The notes under the pieces are model-generated. The model saw only the letters and a program-made list of their open reading frames with translations. It was not told where the DNA came from and made no database searches. From positions 1 to 13,427 of the forward strand of contig DAEG01000063.1 of the NCBI GenBank assembly GCA_002495235.1: a stretch of 13,427 bases of DNA, written 5' to 3'. Positions 1 to 7,112 of this stretch are shown piece by piece (position 1 is the stretch's first letter; every line of letters starts with the position of its first letter). The position numbers and the translations under genes are program-made. This DNA comes from Euryarchaeota archaeon UBA287. Its GTDB lineage: Archaea > Thermoplasmatota > UBA186 > UBA287.

Positions 1-868
1 CCAGCGGGTTCTCCGGGTAGCGGTCGAGCTCTGTGCCTATCTCTCTCACGAGGTCATCCATCCCCTTCCTCATGTAGAGAACCTGAAGGGAAGAGCAGGA
101 TCTCTGCTCCCACGACACGATGTCCCTCGCTATCCTCTCCGCAAGGCCTTCCTCATACTCTTCGACGATCCCTACCCCGCACTTCGGACCGTGCTCTATA
201 AAGACACCACCCACCGGCAGATCCTTCTTGTAGCTCATCACGGCATCCTCGCCGCCCCACACGATTATCCCGTCCATCCTCTCCTTCAGCCTCCGCTCCA
301 CGGAGCTGCTTCCGCCCCTGAAATACAGCATCGATATCGTGGACGCCAGCTCGGACGAGCAGTCCGCTATGCTCTCAAGAAACAGGTAAGGAAAGGACCT
401 GTCCGAGGAAGAGACCTTCACAACGTTCAGGTTTTTTGTCACGATGCCGTTGACCAGAGATTCCACACCGCTGACGAATGCGTTGCCTGCGAGCACATGG
501 AGAAGGGAACCCAGCGGAGCGGCGAAGAGCTCGACACCATCGACAGGGCCCCTGTCCCATCCGTCAAGGAAGTTGCCACCGAGCTCTGCCACTATCCTTT
601 TTTCCAGGACGCTACTGGACAGGATCTCGGGCAGCATATTCAGCCCATCAGCTATAGTAGCCTCGGAGAGGCCGGACGCCTCCCGGAGGATCTCCATCGC
701 TTTCTCCCTGTATCTGCCGCCCTTCCACGCGCGGCCCACCCCATCCAGAACGCGCAATATCTCCCTGCTGCCCATGGACTGGATCAGCTCTCTCTTCTCC
801 TTTTCACCGTCATCGAACCTCTCGAAGAACTGCCTGATGCTCACGGGTTGGTTAAATACAAGATTCAT
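1..868 (-). CDS. LuxC-type acyl-CoA reductase, partial (C-terminus beyond window)
   Basis: An ORF enters from the left edge on the minus strand and starts at ATG 868-866, just after an in-frame TAA; 289 codons are visible and the 3' end is missing. The protein matches the LuxC family (NAD(P)H-dependent fatty acyl-CoA/acyl-protein reductase of the aldehyde dehydrogenase superfamily). Seen: the segment APLGSLLHVLAGN at about residues 117-129, followed by a region ending in TKNLNVVKVSSSD typical of the cofactor-binding half, and the putative nucleophile Cys258 in WEQRSCSSLQ, which matches the family's catalytic cysteine context. LuxC proteins are usually 400-480 residues, so roughly a third is out of view. 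In luminous bacteria LuxC works with LuxD and LuxE to make fatty aldehyde; no lux luciferase genes are seen here, so the role is more likely acyl reduction in lipid or storage metabolism (inference). Its partner, often a LuxE-like acyl synthetase, could lie to the left. The start has no clear Shine-Dalgarno site, which fits a leaderless transcript. Confidence 0.85.
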   Translation of the reverse strand, partial: MNLVFNQPVSIRQFFERFDDGEKEKRELIQSMGSREILRVLDGVGRAWKGGRYREKAMEILREASGLSEATIADGLNMLPEILSSSVLEKRIVAELGGNFLDGWDRGPVDGVELFAAPLGSLLHVLAGNAFVSGVESLVNGIVTKNLNVVKVSSSDRSFPYLFLESIADCSSELASTISMLYFRGGSSSVERRLKERMDGIIVWGGEDAVMSYKKDLPVGGVFIEHGPKCGVGIVEEYEEGLAERIARDIVSWEQRSCSSLQVLYMRKGMDDLVREIGTELDRYPENPL

Positions 869-888
869 AAAAAGGATGGATTTTTCTC

Positions 889-897
889 TTAATTAAA
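889..897 (-). promoter_or_regulatory. TATA-like box for the LuxC-type gene
   Basis: Reading the minus strand, TTTAATTAA is centred 25 bases upstream of the ATG at 868. This is the spacing expected between an archaeal TATA box and the transcription start, so the mRNA would begin at or near the start codon. No Shine-Dalgarno-like purine run precedes the ATG, consistent with leaderless translation. The call rests on composition and spacing only. Confidence 0.45.
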
Positions 898-1063
898 CTC
901 TCCATCATGATCCATTTTTGGTCAGTTGGGCACACATAACGAGCTTGCTGAGGGGCGGCTTTAGCTCCACGGCGGCCGTGAGCGTGAAACATTGGCATAA
1001 GCGCCTCCCCTTTTGTCCCAATGCGCATCAAAATAGTAAGCCGTAAATATCGGAACGACATAC
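898..1063. other. Divergent intergenic region, no supported gene
   Basis: This is most of the 350-base gap between the LuxC-type gene and the defence operon. I see no tRNA, no conserved RNA and no convincing ORF here. It holds a small inverted repeat, CACGGC-G-GCCGTG at 968-980, and otherwise unremarkable mixed sequence between two outward-facing TATA-like boxes. It is the probable left boundary zone of the defence island: composition is host-like to the left and AT-richer to the right. Confidence 0.5.
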
Positions 1064-1072
1064 TTATAAAAA
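1064..1072 (+). promoter_or_regulatory. TATA-like box, probable promoter of the defence operon
   Basis: TTATAAAAA is the best archaeal TATA match ahead of the first operon gene. A start site about 25 bases downstream (near 1094) would leave a leader of about 125 bases before the ATG at 1219. That is long for an archaeal mRNA but compatible with the strong Shine-Dalgarno site used there. No terminator or second promoter is evident between here and 1219. Confidence 0.45.
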
Positions 1073-1206
1073 GTAGATGAGACAGGATATGAAGGCCAGC
1101 GCTCTGCTAAAGGTATCTGAAGCAAATCTCAGGCGTGACTCCAAAACGGAAAGGGATACGACATTAATATTGGATATGCCTGAGTTATCTGCAACGAGCC
1201 GCAAAA

Positions 1207-1213
1207 GAGGTGA
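1207..1213 (+). promoter_or_regulatory. Ribosome binding site that fixes the first operon start
   Basis: GAGGTGA at 1207-1213 is a near-perfect archaeal Shine-Dalgarno sequence ending five bases before ATG 1219. The longer ORF begins at GTG 1210, but that GTG lies inside the Shine-Dalgarno site itself, so ATG 1219 is the better start. Confidence 0.75.
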
Positions 1214-1218
1214 ACGGG

Positions 1219-2280
1219 ATGGAAGAGAAATTGCTTGAACTGATAAAAAAGATACAGCCCGATAGACAACTGCTTTCGTTTGATGAAGCCGCAACAAAAC
1301 AGGCAGTCATATTGAGAATCCTATCCTCTCTGGGTTGGGATCCATTTAACATAGACGAAGTCCATCCCGAATACCCAGTAGGTGGGAAAAATGTAGATTA
1401 CGCTTTAAGACATGATAATCACAATAAGGTGTTTATCGAAGTTAAAAAGGTCGGAGAAGACCTGGACAGGCATCAGGAACAGCTCCTGAATTACTCATTC
1501 CAGGAGGGTGTAAAGCTTGCTATACTGACTAACGGGATCACGTGGTGGTTTTATCTGCCTTTGCACGAAGGAAGCTGGGAACAGAGAAGATTTTATACAA
1601 TCGAGATTTATGACCAAGACGCGAACGAGATAGTGCAGAAGTTTATTGATTTTCTGTCTAAGGAAAATGTCATATCTGGGAATGCTATAGTCAATGCAGA
1701 GAGTGTCTATAAGAGTAAGCAGAAGCAATACCTGATGAAAGATACAATACCAAAAGCGTGGAATAAGCTTGTGACCGGGCCTGACGAAGCGCTTATAGAG
1801 CTGATCGCAGAAACAACTGAAAAATTGTGTGGCTATAAACCTGACCATGGTACGGTAGAGGATTTCTTGGTTTCTCAAATCACAGTTCCAGTGCCCAAAC
1901 AGCTACCTGCGTCACACAAAATAACCAAGAGTACAGAGAGCAGGTTCGAGGGAGAAGGTTACACGGGGAAATCAATTTCTGCGTTTACATTTAAGGGAAC
2001 GAAGTATGAAGTAAGAACCTGGAAGGAGCTGCTGATCAGGATATGCAATATCATGGTTACCACACACAGGGATAGATTTGAACAGATCCTCACTCTGGCA
2101 GGGCGCAAGAGACCCTATTTTACAAGGAACCCGAACGAATTGAGGATCCCTGAGAGAGTAGATGGAACAGACATATACGCAGAGATCAATCTCAGCGCCA
2201 GCAGCATAGTCAAACTATCGATAGATGTGTTCTCGCTTTTCGGATATTCAAAAGGAGATCTTTTGATCGAGGTGAGATAA
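1219..2280 (+). CDS. Stand-alone PD-(D/E)XK nuclease-like protein (HsdR N-terminal type)
   Basis: This 353-residue protein has an N-terminal domain resembling the endonuclease domain of type I HsdR subunits. It has a helical start, then Asp60 in KNVDYAL, the E-x-K pair Glu74-Val-Lys76 in VFIEVKK, and Gln88 in QEQLLNY, the usual order of a PD-(D/E)XK active site. A further strand region, AILTNGITWWFY, is typical of this subfamily. There is no helicase domain. The C-terminal part (about 250-353) is a separate compact domain with TWKELLIRICNIM and GRKRPYF, a type I have seen in restriction-associated proteins but cannot name with certainty. The gene is AT-richer than its flanks (23 of 60 bases G/C at 1621-1680), suggesting acquisition. 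It lies upstream of hsdR on the same strand. It could be an accessory nuclease of the R-M system, or a separate single-gene restriction factor. Its DNA target is unknown. Confidence 0.75.
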   Translation: MEEKLLELIKKIQPDRQLLSFDEAATKQAVILRILSSLGWDPFNIDEVHPEYPVGGKNVDYALRHDNHNKVFIEVKKVGEDLDRHQEQLLNYSFQEGVKLAILTNGITWWFYLPLHEGSWEQRRFYTIEIYDQDANEIVQKFIDFLSKENVISGNAIVNAESVYKSKQKQYLMKDTIPKAWNKLVTGPDEALIELIAETTEKLCGYKPDHGTVEDFLVSQITVPVPKQLPASHKITKSTESRFEGEGYTGKSISAFTFKGTKYEVRTWKELLIRICNIMVTTHRDRFEQILTLAGRKRPYFTRNPNELRIPERVDGTDIYAEINLSASSIVKLSIDVFSLFGYSKGDLLIEVR

Positions 2281-2282
2281 GG

Positions 2283-2447
2283 ATGGTGCGACCAACAGTG
2301 CATAACAGATGTGCATTTTGCTTCTCTTGGCTCCGCCCAGATCTGCCCTTCAGGGAAACTTCAGATGTGCGTCATATGGCAGGCGGAGACAACACATTTA
2401 CAGGGTATCCTGCAAAATTAGGGATGGGAGCGCGATGGAGGTATTGA
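2283..2447 (+). CDS. Small ORF of 54 codons between nuclease gene and hsdR (uncertain)
   Basis: An ATG at 2283 opens a 54-codon frame that stops at TGA 2445-2447, 13 bases inside hsdR. It is preceded by GAGGTGA at 2269-2275, which sits within the end of the upstream gene at a good distance from the ATG, so ribosomes could reinitiate here. The predicted peptide is basic and aromatic, with a CAFC pair near residue 10, and resembles nothing I recognise. It may be a leader that couples translation to hsdR, a decayed remnant, or a chance ORF. Confidence 0.25.
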   Translation: MVRPTVHNRCAFCFSWLRPDLPFRETSDVRHMAGGDNTFTGYPAKLGMGARWRY

Positions 2448-4771
2448 GCGAGGCGGATACTAGGGCAAAACTCATTGATCCTGCGCTTCACTTGATTGGA
2501 TGGACGGAAGATCTAATCCATCGTGAAGAGACCGCCTGCGGAATTGATATCATAGATGGAAAGCCCAGGCGGAGGGAGCGAGGGAGGATAGATTATCTCC
2601 TGAGGATCAGGGTTAATGCCAGCACGCAGCCCATAGCGGTTGCATTGCTTGAGGCGAAGAAAAACACAGAACCACCCGACAAAGGGCTTGAGCAGGCAAA
2701 GAGGTATGCGCGCTTAAACAACGTTCCATTTGTTTATTCCTCTAACGGGCATCTTTTCGTGGAATATGACTCCTCTACCGGTAAAACATCCCAGCCCAGC
2801 CCTCTCACAGAGTTTCCTGAACCCAGTGAACTTCGTGAGCGCTACGAGAGAGCATCAGGATTCTCCTTAGCAGGCGAAAGGGCTAAGCCTCTTCTTGTCC
2901 CGTATTCCGGCGGGGAGTCAACCAGACGCTATTATCAGGATGCTGCCATCCGTGCGGTGCTAGAGAGGATCGCACAGGGCAAAAAACGGGCTCTGCTTTA
3001 CCTTGCCACAGGCTCAGGAAAAACCCTCATCGCAGTTCATCTGCTGAAGAAGATCGCGGATGCGGGCCAGCTTCGCCGTGCCTTATTCGTCTGTGACCGC
3101 GATGAGCTTCGCAACCAGGGACTCAGAGCATTTCATAACGTCTTCGGCTCTGACGCCGCAGAGGTGACCACATCAAATCCTCAAAAAAATGCTCGCATCC
3201 TCATAGCTACTTACCAGACCCTTAACGTATCAGGCGAAGGCGAGGATGCTATGTTTTTCCTTGAAAATTATCCTGAAAACTACTTCAGCCACATAATCAT
3301 CGATGAATGCCACAGAAGTGCCTGGGGCAAATGGAGCATTGTATTAAGAAGGAACCCGGATGCCGTTCAGGTAGGCCTCACAGCAACGCCGCGCCACTGG
3401 GAAGGCGGTAACAGGGAAGAGCGAAAAGGGGATGAGGAGATAACCGCCAACAATCTTCAATACTTTGGCGAACCTGTTTATGAATATGATATGGCCCAGG
3501 GTATCGATGATGGCTACCTCCCTGCCTGTGAGATCATCAAACGGGATATTAATCTCGACCTTACGGGAGTGAGACGAAGGGATATTGAAGTTTATGGCGC
3601 AAGAGATGCCATCACGGGACAAAAGATATCCCCCGATGAAACACGTGAAGCCTACGAGGCTCGATCCTTTGAGGATGTCATTCAGCTGCCTGACAGAGTC
3701 AAAGCCATGTGCAGAGACCTTTTTGATATGCTTCTTGAAACCGGAGGCCCTGATCAGAAGACGGTCATCTTCTGCGTCCGCGACAGCCATGCCGACGCCG
3801 TGGCATCAGAGATGAATAACCTTTATGCCGACTGGTGTGCTGAGAACGATCGAAAAAGGTTTGAGCCCTACGCCTTCAAATGCACCGCTTCTGTGCAGGG
3901 GAGTAAATATATCAATGACCTGCGCGGCTCGCAGACGAGCCACTATATCGCAACCACCGTGGATCTGATAACAACGGGTGTTGATGTCCCTGTCCTGAGA
4001 AACGTTGTCTTTTTCAAGTACGTCAATTCACCAATAGCTTTCCAGCAGATGATGGGGAGAGGGTCAAGGATCGATCTGCCAACAAACAAGCTGATGTTCA
4101 GGGTCTATGATTACACAGATGCTACAAGGCTTCTCGGTGCCCCCTACATGATAAAACCGGGACCTACCGGAGAGCCAAAAGAGCCGACAGGGGAGAGAAG
4201 AGAAAGGGTCATCAGTGTAGAGGGATTTTACGTCCATATAAACCCTGCCGGGAAATACATTGTTACCGAAGTGGGCGGCAGGATGGGGATGGTGACGATC
4301 GAGGAATACACACAGATGATGGCATCCCGCCTCACGGAGAGGGTAAAAACGGTTGATGAGCTGCGTGACTTCTGGATTGACCCGGGCAAACGGAGAGAGC
4401 TCATAGAGGTGCTTCCCGACGATGGGAGAGGCTTATGCCTGTTGAGGGAGCTGACAGAGAGGAAAGACTATGACAACTATGATGTTCTCGCGGATATCGC
4501 GTTCGGGGTTGCGCCAAAGAGACGAAAAGACAGGGTTTTTGCCTTTCGATATAAGCATATGGAATGGCTTGGCAGCTTTCCTCAAAAGACCAGGGACGCT
4601 CTGATAGCTCTCGCGAGCCAGTTCGAAAAAGGCGGCATTGAGGAGCTGGAGAATCTGAACGTATTTCAGATACCGGAGATCATCAGAGCGGGGGGCTTGT
4701 CTGCGCTGAAGATCATAGGAAAGCCCGGGGACATAATCACAGAGATCAAAAGGAGGCTGCTGGCGACATGA
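2435..4771 (+). CDS. hsdR: Type I restriction enzyme, R (restriction/translocase) subunit
   Basis: HsdR cleaves DNA after ATP-driven translocation when the HsdM-HsdS complex finds an unmethylated site. The 778-residue protein has an N-terminal PD-(D/E)XK nuclease: Asp53 in GRIDYLL and Glu73-Ala-Lys75 in LLEAKK. The superfamily 2 motor follows: Walker A ATGSGKT at 191-197, DECH box at 290-293, TATP at 316-319, and late motifs around TTGVDVP (513-519) and QQMMGRGSR (537-545). A C-terminal helical part follows that probably contacts the methylase core. The frame is open back to 2309, but the extra 42 residues are not domain-like. ATG 2435 is chosen because homology-like sequence begins there and GGGAG precedes it at 2426-2430. 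All catalytic motifs are intact, so the enzyme should be active. The stop overlaps the start of the RadC gene as ATGA. Confidence 0.93.
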   Translation: MEVLSEADTRAKLIDPALHLIGWTEDLIHREETACGIDIIDGKPRRRERGRIDYLLRIRVNASTQPIAVALLEAKKNTEPPDKGLEQAKRYARLNNVPFVYSSNGHLFVEYDSSTGKTSQPSPLTEFPEPSELRERYERASGFSLAGERAKPLLVPYSGGESTRRYYQDAAIRAVLERIAQGKKRALLYLATGSGKTLIAVHLLKKIADAGQLRRALFVCDRDELRNQGLRAFHNVFGSDAAEVTTSNPQKNARILIATYQTLNVSGEGEDAMFFLENYPENYFSHIIIDECHRSAWGKWSIVLRRNPDAVQVGLTATPRHWEGGNREERKGDEEITANNLQYFGEPVYEYDMAQGIDDGYLPACEIIKRDINLDLTGVRRRDIEVYGARDAITGQKISPDETREAYEARSFEDVIQLPDRVKAMCRDLFDMLLETGGPDQKTVIFCVRDSHADAVASEMNNLYADWCAENDRKRFEPYAFKCTASVQGSKYINDLRGSQTSHYIATTVDLITTGVDVPVLRNVVFFKYVNSPIAFQQMMGRGSRIDLPTNKLMFRVYDYTDATRLLGAPYMIKPGPTGEPKEPTGERRERVISVEGFYVHINPAGKYIVTEVGGRMGMVTIEEYTQMMASRLTERVKTVDELRDFWIDPGKRRELIEVLPDDGRGLCLLRELTERKDYDNYDVLADIAFGVAPKRRKDRVFAFRYKHMEWLGSFPQKTRDALIALASQFEKGGIEELENLNVFQIPEIIRAGGLSALKIIGKPGDIITEIKRRLLAT

Positions 4772-5673
4772 GCGACAAAGAGCTCCTCGACTTCATGGTT
4801 GAGAACTCTGTCTATCCTTTTTGCAGCAAAAATGGAAAGATTTTCCTGAGATGCTCCAAAAAACTGAGTGAAGAAAAAAGAGAGGAGATGATACGGCAAC
4901 TGGATATCAAAAATGCAAGCGAGTGCGAAAAGCTGAGAGAGGAGATAAAAAGAAGGGTGGCGGAACGCAGGGTAAACCGCCCCATAAAGGAGTGGATAGA
5001 GGAGGAGAGGCCGAGAGAGATGCTCATGCAACGGGGCGCAGAGAATCTGCCGCTGTCAAAACTCATGGCAATAATCCTGAGAACTGGCAGGGCTGGCATG
5101 AGCGCCGAAGAGCTCGCAAAGCTCCTGCTCAATAGTTTCGGGTCGCTCAGAGCGATAGATTCGGCGCCCATCTCTGAGCTATACGGGATTGAGGGCATAG
5201 GCCCTGCGAAAGCGGTTCAGATCAAGGCAGCGCTGGAGCTCGGCAAAAGGCTCTTCAAGGAATCAGCAAAAACAATGAAGAGGCTGAAGAAGCCAGAGGA
5301 TGTGATCGGCTACGTCTCCGAGTACTACGCCCCCTACCTGAGGGACAGAGAGAAGGAGGTTTTCAATGCGATCCTTCTGGACATAAAAAACAAGCCAATA
5401 GATAACGTTGAGATAAGCATCGGCAGCGTTAGCGCAACCGTTGTCGATCCCAGAGAGATCGTCAGGGCTGCATCCCTGAGATCTGCGTCTTCCATCATAC
5501 TGGTTCACAATCATCCATCAGGAGAGACGATGCCGTCGCAGGACGATATCGAGCTGACAGAACGCATTCGGGAGGCATGCAAAACGATCGGTGTGAAGGT
5601 TCTGGACCACATAATAATAGGCAAAAATGCTGATGACTTCTACAGCTTTGCAAAAGAGGGGCTGATGGGATGA
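4768..5673 (+). CDS. radC: RadC-family JAMM/MPN protein with N-terminal extension
   Basis: The 301-residue product contains the two usual RadC parts: a helix-hairpin-helix region with IEGIGPAKAV at 141-150, and a JAB/MPN domain with a complete JAMM zinc site, Glu197, His247 and His249 in HNHPSG, Ser257 and Asp260. Canonical RadC starts close to the EERPRE motif, here at 79-84, so this protein carries about 75 extra N-terminal residues, highly charged and likely helical, which I do not recognise. Despite the historical name, RadC's role in DNA repair is not firmly established; RadC homologues are common on mobile elements and in defence loci. Here it sits directly behind hsdR and ahead of the AlbA_2 ATPase, with ATGA overlaps at both ends, so it is almost certainly co-translated with the restriction genes. 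A metal-dependent peptidase or DNA-processing role in the system is inference. Confidence 0.88.
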   Translation: MSDKELLDFMVENSVYPFCSKNGKIFLRCSKKLSEEKREEMIRQLDIKNASECEKLREEIKRRVAERRVNRPIKEWIEEERPREMLMQRGAENLPLSKLMAIILRTGRAGMSAEELAKLLLNSFGSLRAIDSAPISELYGIEGIGPAKAVQIKAALELGKRLFKESAKTMKRLKKPEDVIGYVSEYYAPYLRDREKEVFNAILLDIKNKPIDNVEISIGSVSATVVDPREIVRAASLRSASSIILVHNHPSGETMPSQDDIELTERIREACKTIGVKVLDHIIIGKNADDFYSFAKEGLMG

Positions 5674-7112
5674 GCCAGAAGGATAGGGTTATGAAGCTGC
5701 TGGGTCTGGGTGAGACAGAGAGTGTTGAGTTCAAGGAAAAGCCCAGCGAGCCTTTTTACAGAACAATCTCTGCTCTCGCAAACACGAAGGGCGGGACGAT
5801 TGTTCTCGGTGTGAGCGACAGCGCTCAGATCGTTGGTGTCGAGCGCTCCGGCATGGAGGATCTGACGAACCGGATCGTGAACAAACTCTCGATCTATCCT
5901 GATATAGATACTGCTGATATAGATGATAAACGTGTCCTGATAATAGATGTTGCACGCTCAACCTATCCTGTCTCTTACGAAGGGAGATACTATGAGCGGG
6001 TTGGAAACACCACCAGAGAGATGAGCAGTAAGAAATTGCAGGCATTCATGCAGAGCAGAAGCCCATGGGACTCCATAACGGGGGATTTTTCACCGGAAGA
6101 GATAGATGGAGAGACGGTTGAGCGGTTCGTTCAGCTCGCCGTGGAGAGCGGAAGATTGACTGATGCAAAGGACCCTGTGAGGCTTGTTCTGCAGAAGCTG
6201 GGGCTGCTGGTTGATGGAAAACTGACAAACGGGGCGATCCTTCTCTTTGGAAAAGACCCAAAGTTCATCAACCTCTGCACAAGGATCGGCAGATTCAGGG
6301 ATGAAACAACCATCATTGACGACAAGTGGGCAAGGGGAAACCTTTTCAGGCAGTTTGAAGAGACCATAAGCATGATCAGACAGCACATCAGTGTTCGCTA
6401 TGAGATAGAGGACTTTCAGAGGCGTGACATCTGGGACTACCCCATACCCGCGATCCGTGAGGCGGTGCTGAACGCGCTCGTCCACAGGGACTATTTCGAT
6501 ACGGCAGATTTCATCCTGATCAAGGTCTACGATGACCACATCTGGTTCCACAATCCGGGGGGCCTCCCGGAGGGGATCACAGTTGAGCTATTAAAGGAGC
6601 CGCACGGCTCAGTCTTCAGAAATCCCCTGATCGCAAAGGTATTTTATCTTGCAGGTCTTATTGAGCAGTACGGGAGCGGGACCATAAGGATGGTTGAATG
6701 GATGAGGGAAGCGGGACTGCCTGAGCCTGAATATAAGGAGGAGATGGGCGGCTTCTCCGTCTATTTTTACAGGGACATTTACACGGAAGAGAACATGAGA
6801 AAGATGGGGCTGAACGAGAGGCAGATAAAAGCGGTTATGTTCGTGAAGGAGAAAGGAAGGATAACGAACAGGGAGTACAGGGGTATGTTTGGCATCACAG
6901 ACAGAATGGCTCTCATAGACATTAATGAGCTCTGCTCCAGAGGAATATTGGAAAAGATAGGGACTACCGGCCGGAAGACGGAATACGTTCTAACCGGTAA
7001 AACCCGAAATAAACCCGAAATAAACCCGAAAAATGCCCCACGGCGCACTAAAGGCGCAAAAAAGACGCAAAAGGCGCAGGGCGAATCCGGCACGGAGGCG
7101 AAAAATGAATGA
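5670..7112 (+). CDS. AlbA_2 / GHKL-type ATP-binding protein with winged helix
   Basis: This 480-residue protein belongs to the group often annotated as RecG-like helicase or transcriptional regulator, although it has no helicase motor. Residues 14-125 form an AlbA_2 (Schlafen-type) domain, with ESVEFKE and LANTKGGTIVLGVSD. Residues about 255-350 form a divergent GHKL ATPase domain: N-box REAVLNALVHRDY, then HNPGGLPEG and QYGSGTIRM as nucleotide-lid motifs. A winged helix follows at about 381-440. The last 40 residues are a basic, low-complexity tail encoded by short tandem DNA repeats. AlbA_2 domains bind nucleic acid, and relatives occur in many type I R-M loci, where their function is unsettled. 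The start overlaps the RadC stop as ATGA; the end overlaps hsdS by eight bases. A role as ATP-dependent sensor or regulator of the operon is inference. Confidence 0.82.
   Translation: MSQKDRVMKLLGLGETESVEFKEKPSEPFYRTISALANTKGGTIVLGVSDSAQIVGVERSGMEDLTNRIVNKLSIYPDIDTADIDDKRVLIIDVARSTYPVSYEGRYYERVGNTTREMSSKKLQAFMQSRSPWDSITGDFSPEEIDGETVERFVQLAVESGRLTDAKDPVRLVLQKLGLLVDGKLTNGAILLFGKDPKFINLCTRIGRFRDETTIIDDKWARGNLFRQFEETISMIRQHISVRYEIEDFQRRDIWDYPIPAIREAVLNALVHRDYFDTADFILIKVYDDHIWFHNPGGLPEGITVELLKEPHGSVFRNPLIAKVFYLAGLIEQYGSGTIRMVEWMREAGLPEPEYKEEMGGFSVYFYRDIYTEENMRKMGLNERQIKAVMFVKEKGRITNREYRGMFGITDRMALIDINELCSRGILEKIGTTGRKTEYVLTGKTRNKPEINPKNAPRRTKGAKKTQKAQGESGTEAKNE
7000..7032 (+). repeat. Three tandem copies of an 11-base unit in the AlbA_2 gene tail
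   Basis: AAACCCGAAAT occurs at 7000-7010 and 7011-7021, and a third copy at 7022-7032 differs only in its last base. The unit is not a multiple of three, so any gain or loss shifts the frame of the AlbA_2 protein. A second cluster of looser repeats on AAAGGCGCAAAA follows at about 7049-7080. Both lie just before the hsdS ribosome binding site. Confidence 0.85.
7094..7098 (+). promoter_or_regulatory. Ribosome binding site deciding the hsdS start
   Basis: GGAGG lies six bases before ATG 7105. The reading frame is open from an earlier ATG at 7033, but those 24 extra codons encode only a lysine/arginine-rich repeat-derived stretch and have no such site, so 7105 is preferred. Confidence 0.75.

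Noticed and set aside
191..896. Two long plus-strand ORFs opposite the LuxC-type gene.
   Set aside because: The minus strand encodes a clear LuxC-family protein with catalytic motifs through the whole stretch, so the plus-strand frames are shadows.
852..1061. A 69-codon minus-strand ORF covering the LuxC upstream region.
   Set aside because: It overlaps the LuxC start and its TATA-like box in another frame and has no ribosome binding site or recognisable motif.
898..1063. A tRNA or insertion-sequence end as an integration site in the left intergenic region.
   Set aside because: No tRNA arms, no T-loop consensus and no convincing terminal inverted repeats could be found by eye.
1089..1238. 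A 49-codon plus-strand ORF (ATG 1089, TGA 1236) upstream of and overlapping the first operon gene.
   Set aside because: No Shine-Dalgarno site; the TATA-like box at 1064-1072 would place the transcript start a few bases downstream of its ATG; composition is not protein-like.
2309..2434. N-terminal extension of HsdR by 42 residues from ATG 2309.
   Set aside because: The extra segment has no domain character, and the family-like sequence begins at ATG 2435.
7000..7080. Possible CRISPR or other spaced repeat array.
   Set aside because: The repeats are directly tandem, only 11-12 bases long and lack unique spacers.
7033..7104. Alternative earlier start of HsdS.
   Set aside because: It adds only a Lys/Arg-rich stretch translated from short repeats and lacks a Shine-Dalgarno site, whereas GGAGG sits six bases before ATG 7105.
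5670..7112. Reading the AlbA_2 protein as a true RecG helicase, a name commonly attached to such proteins.
   Set aside because: There is no Walker A, DEAH box or other superfamily 2 motif; the domains are AlbA_2, GHKL-type ATPase and winged helix.
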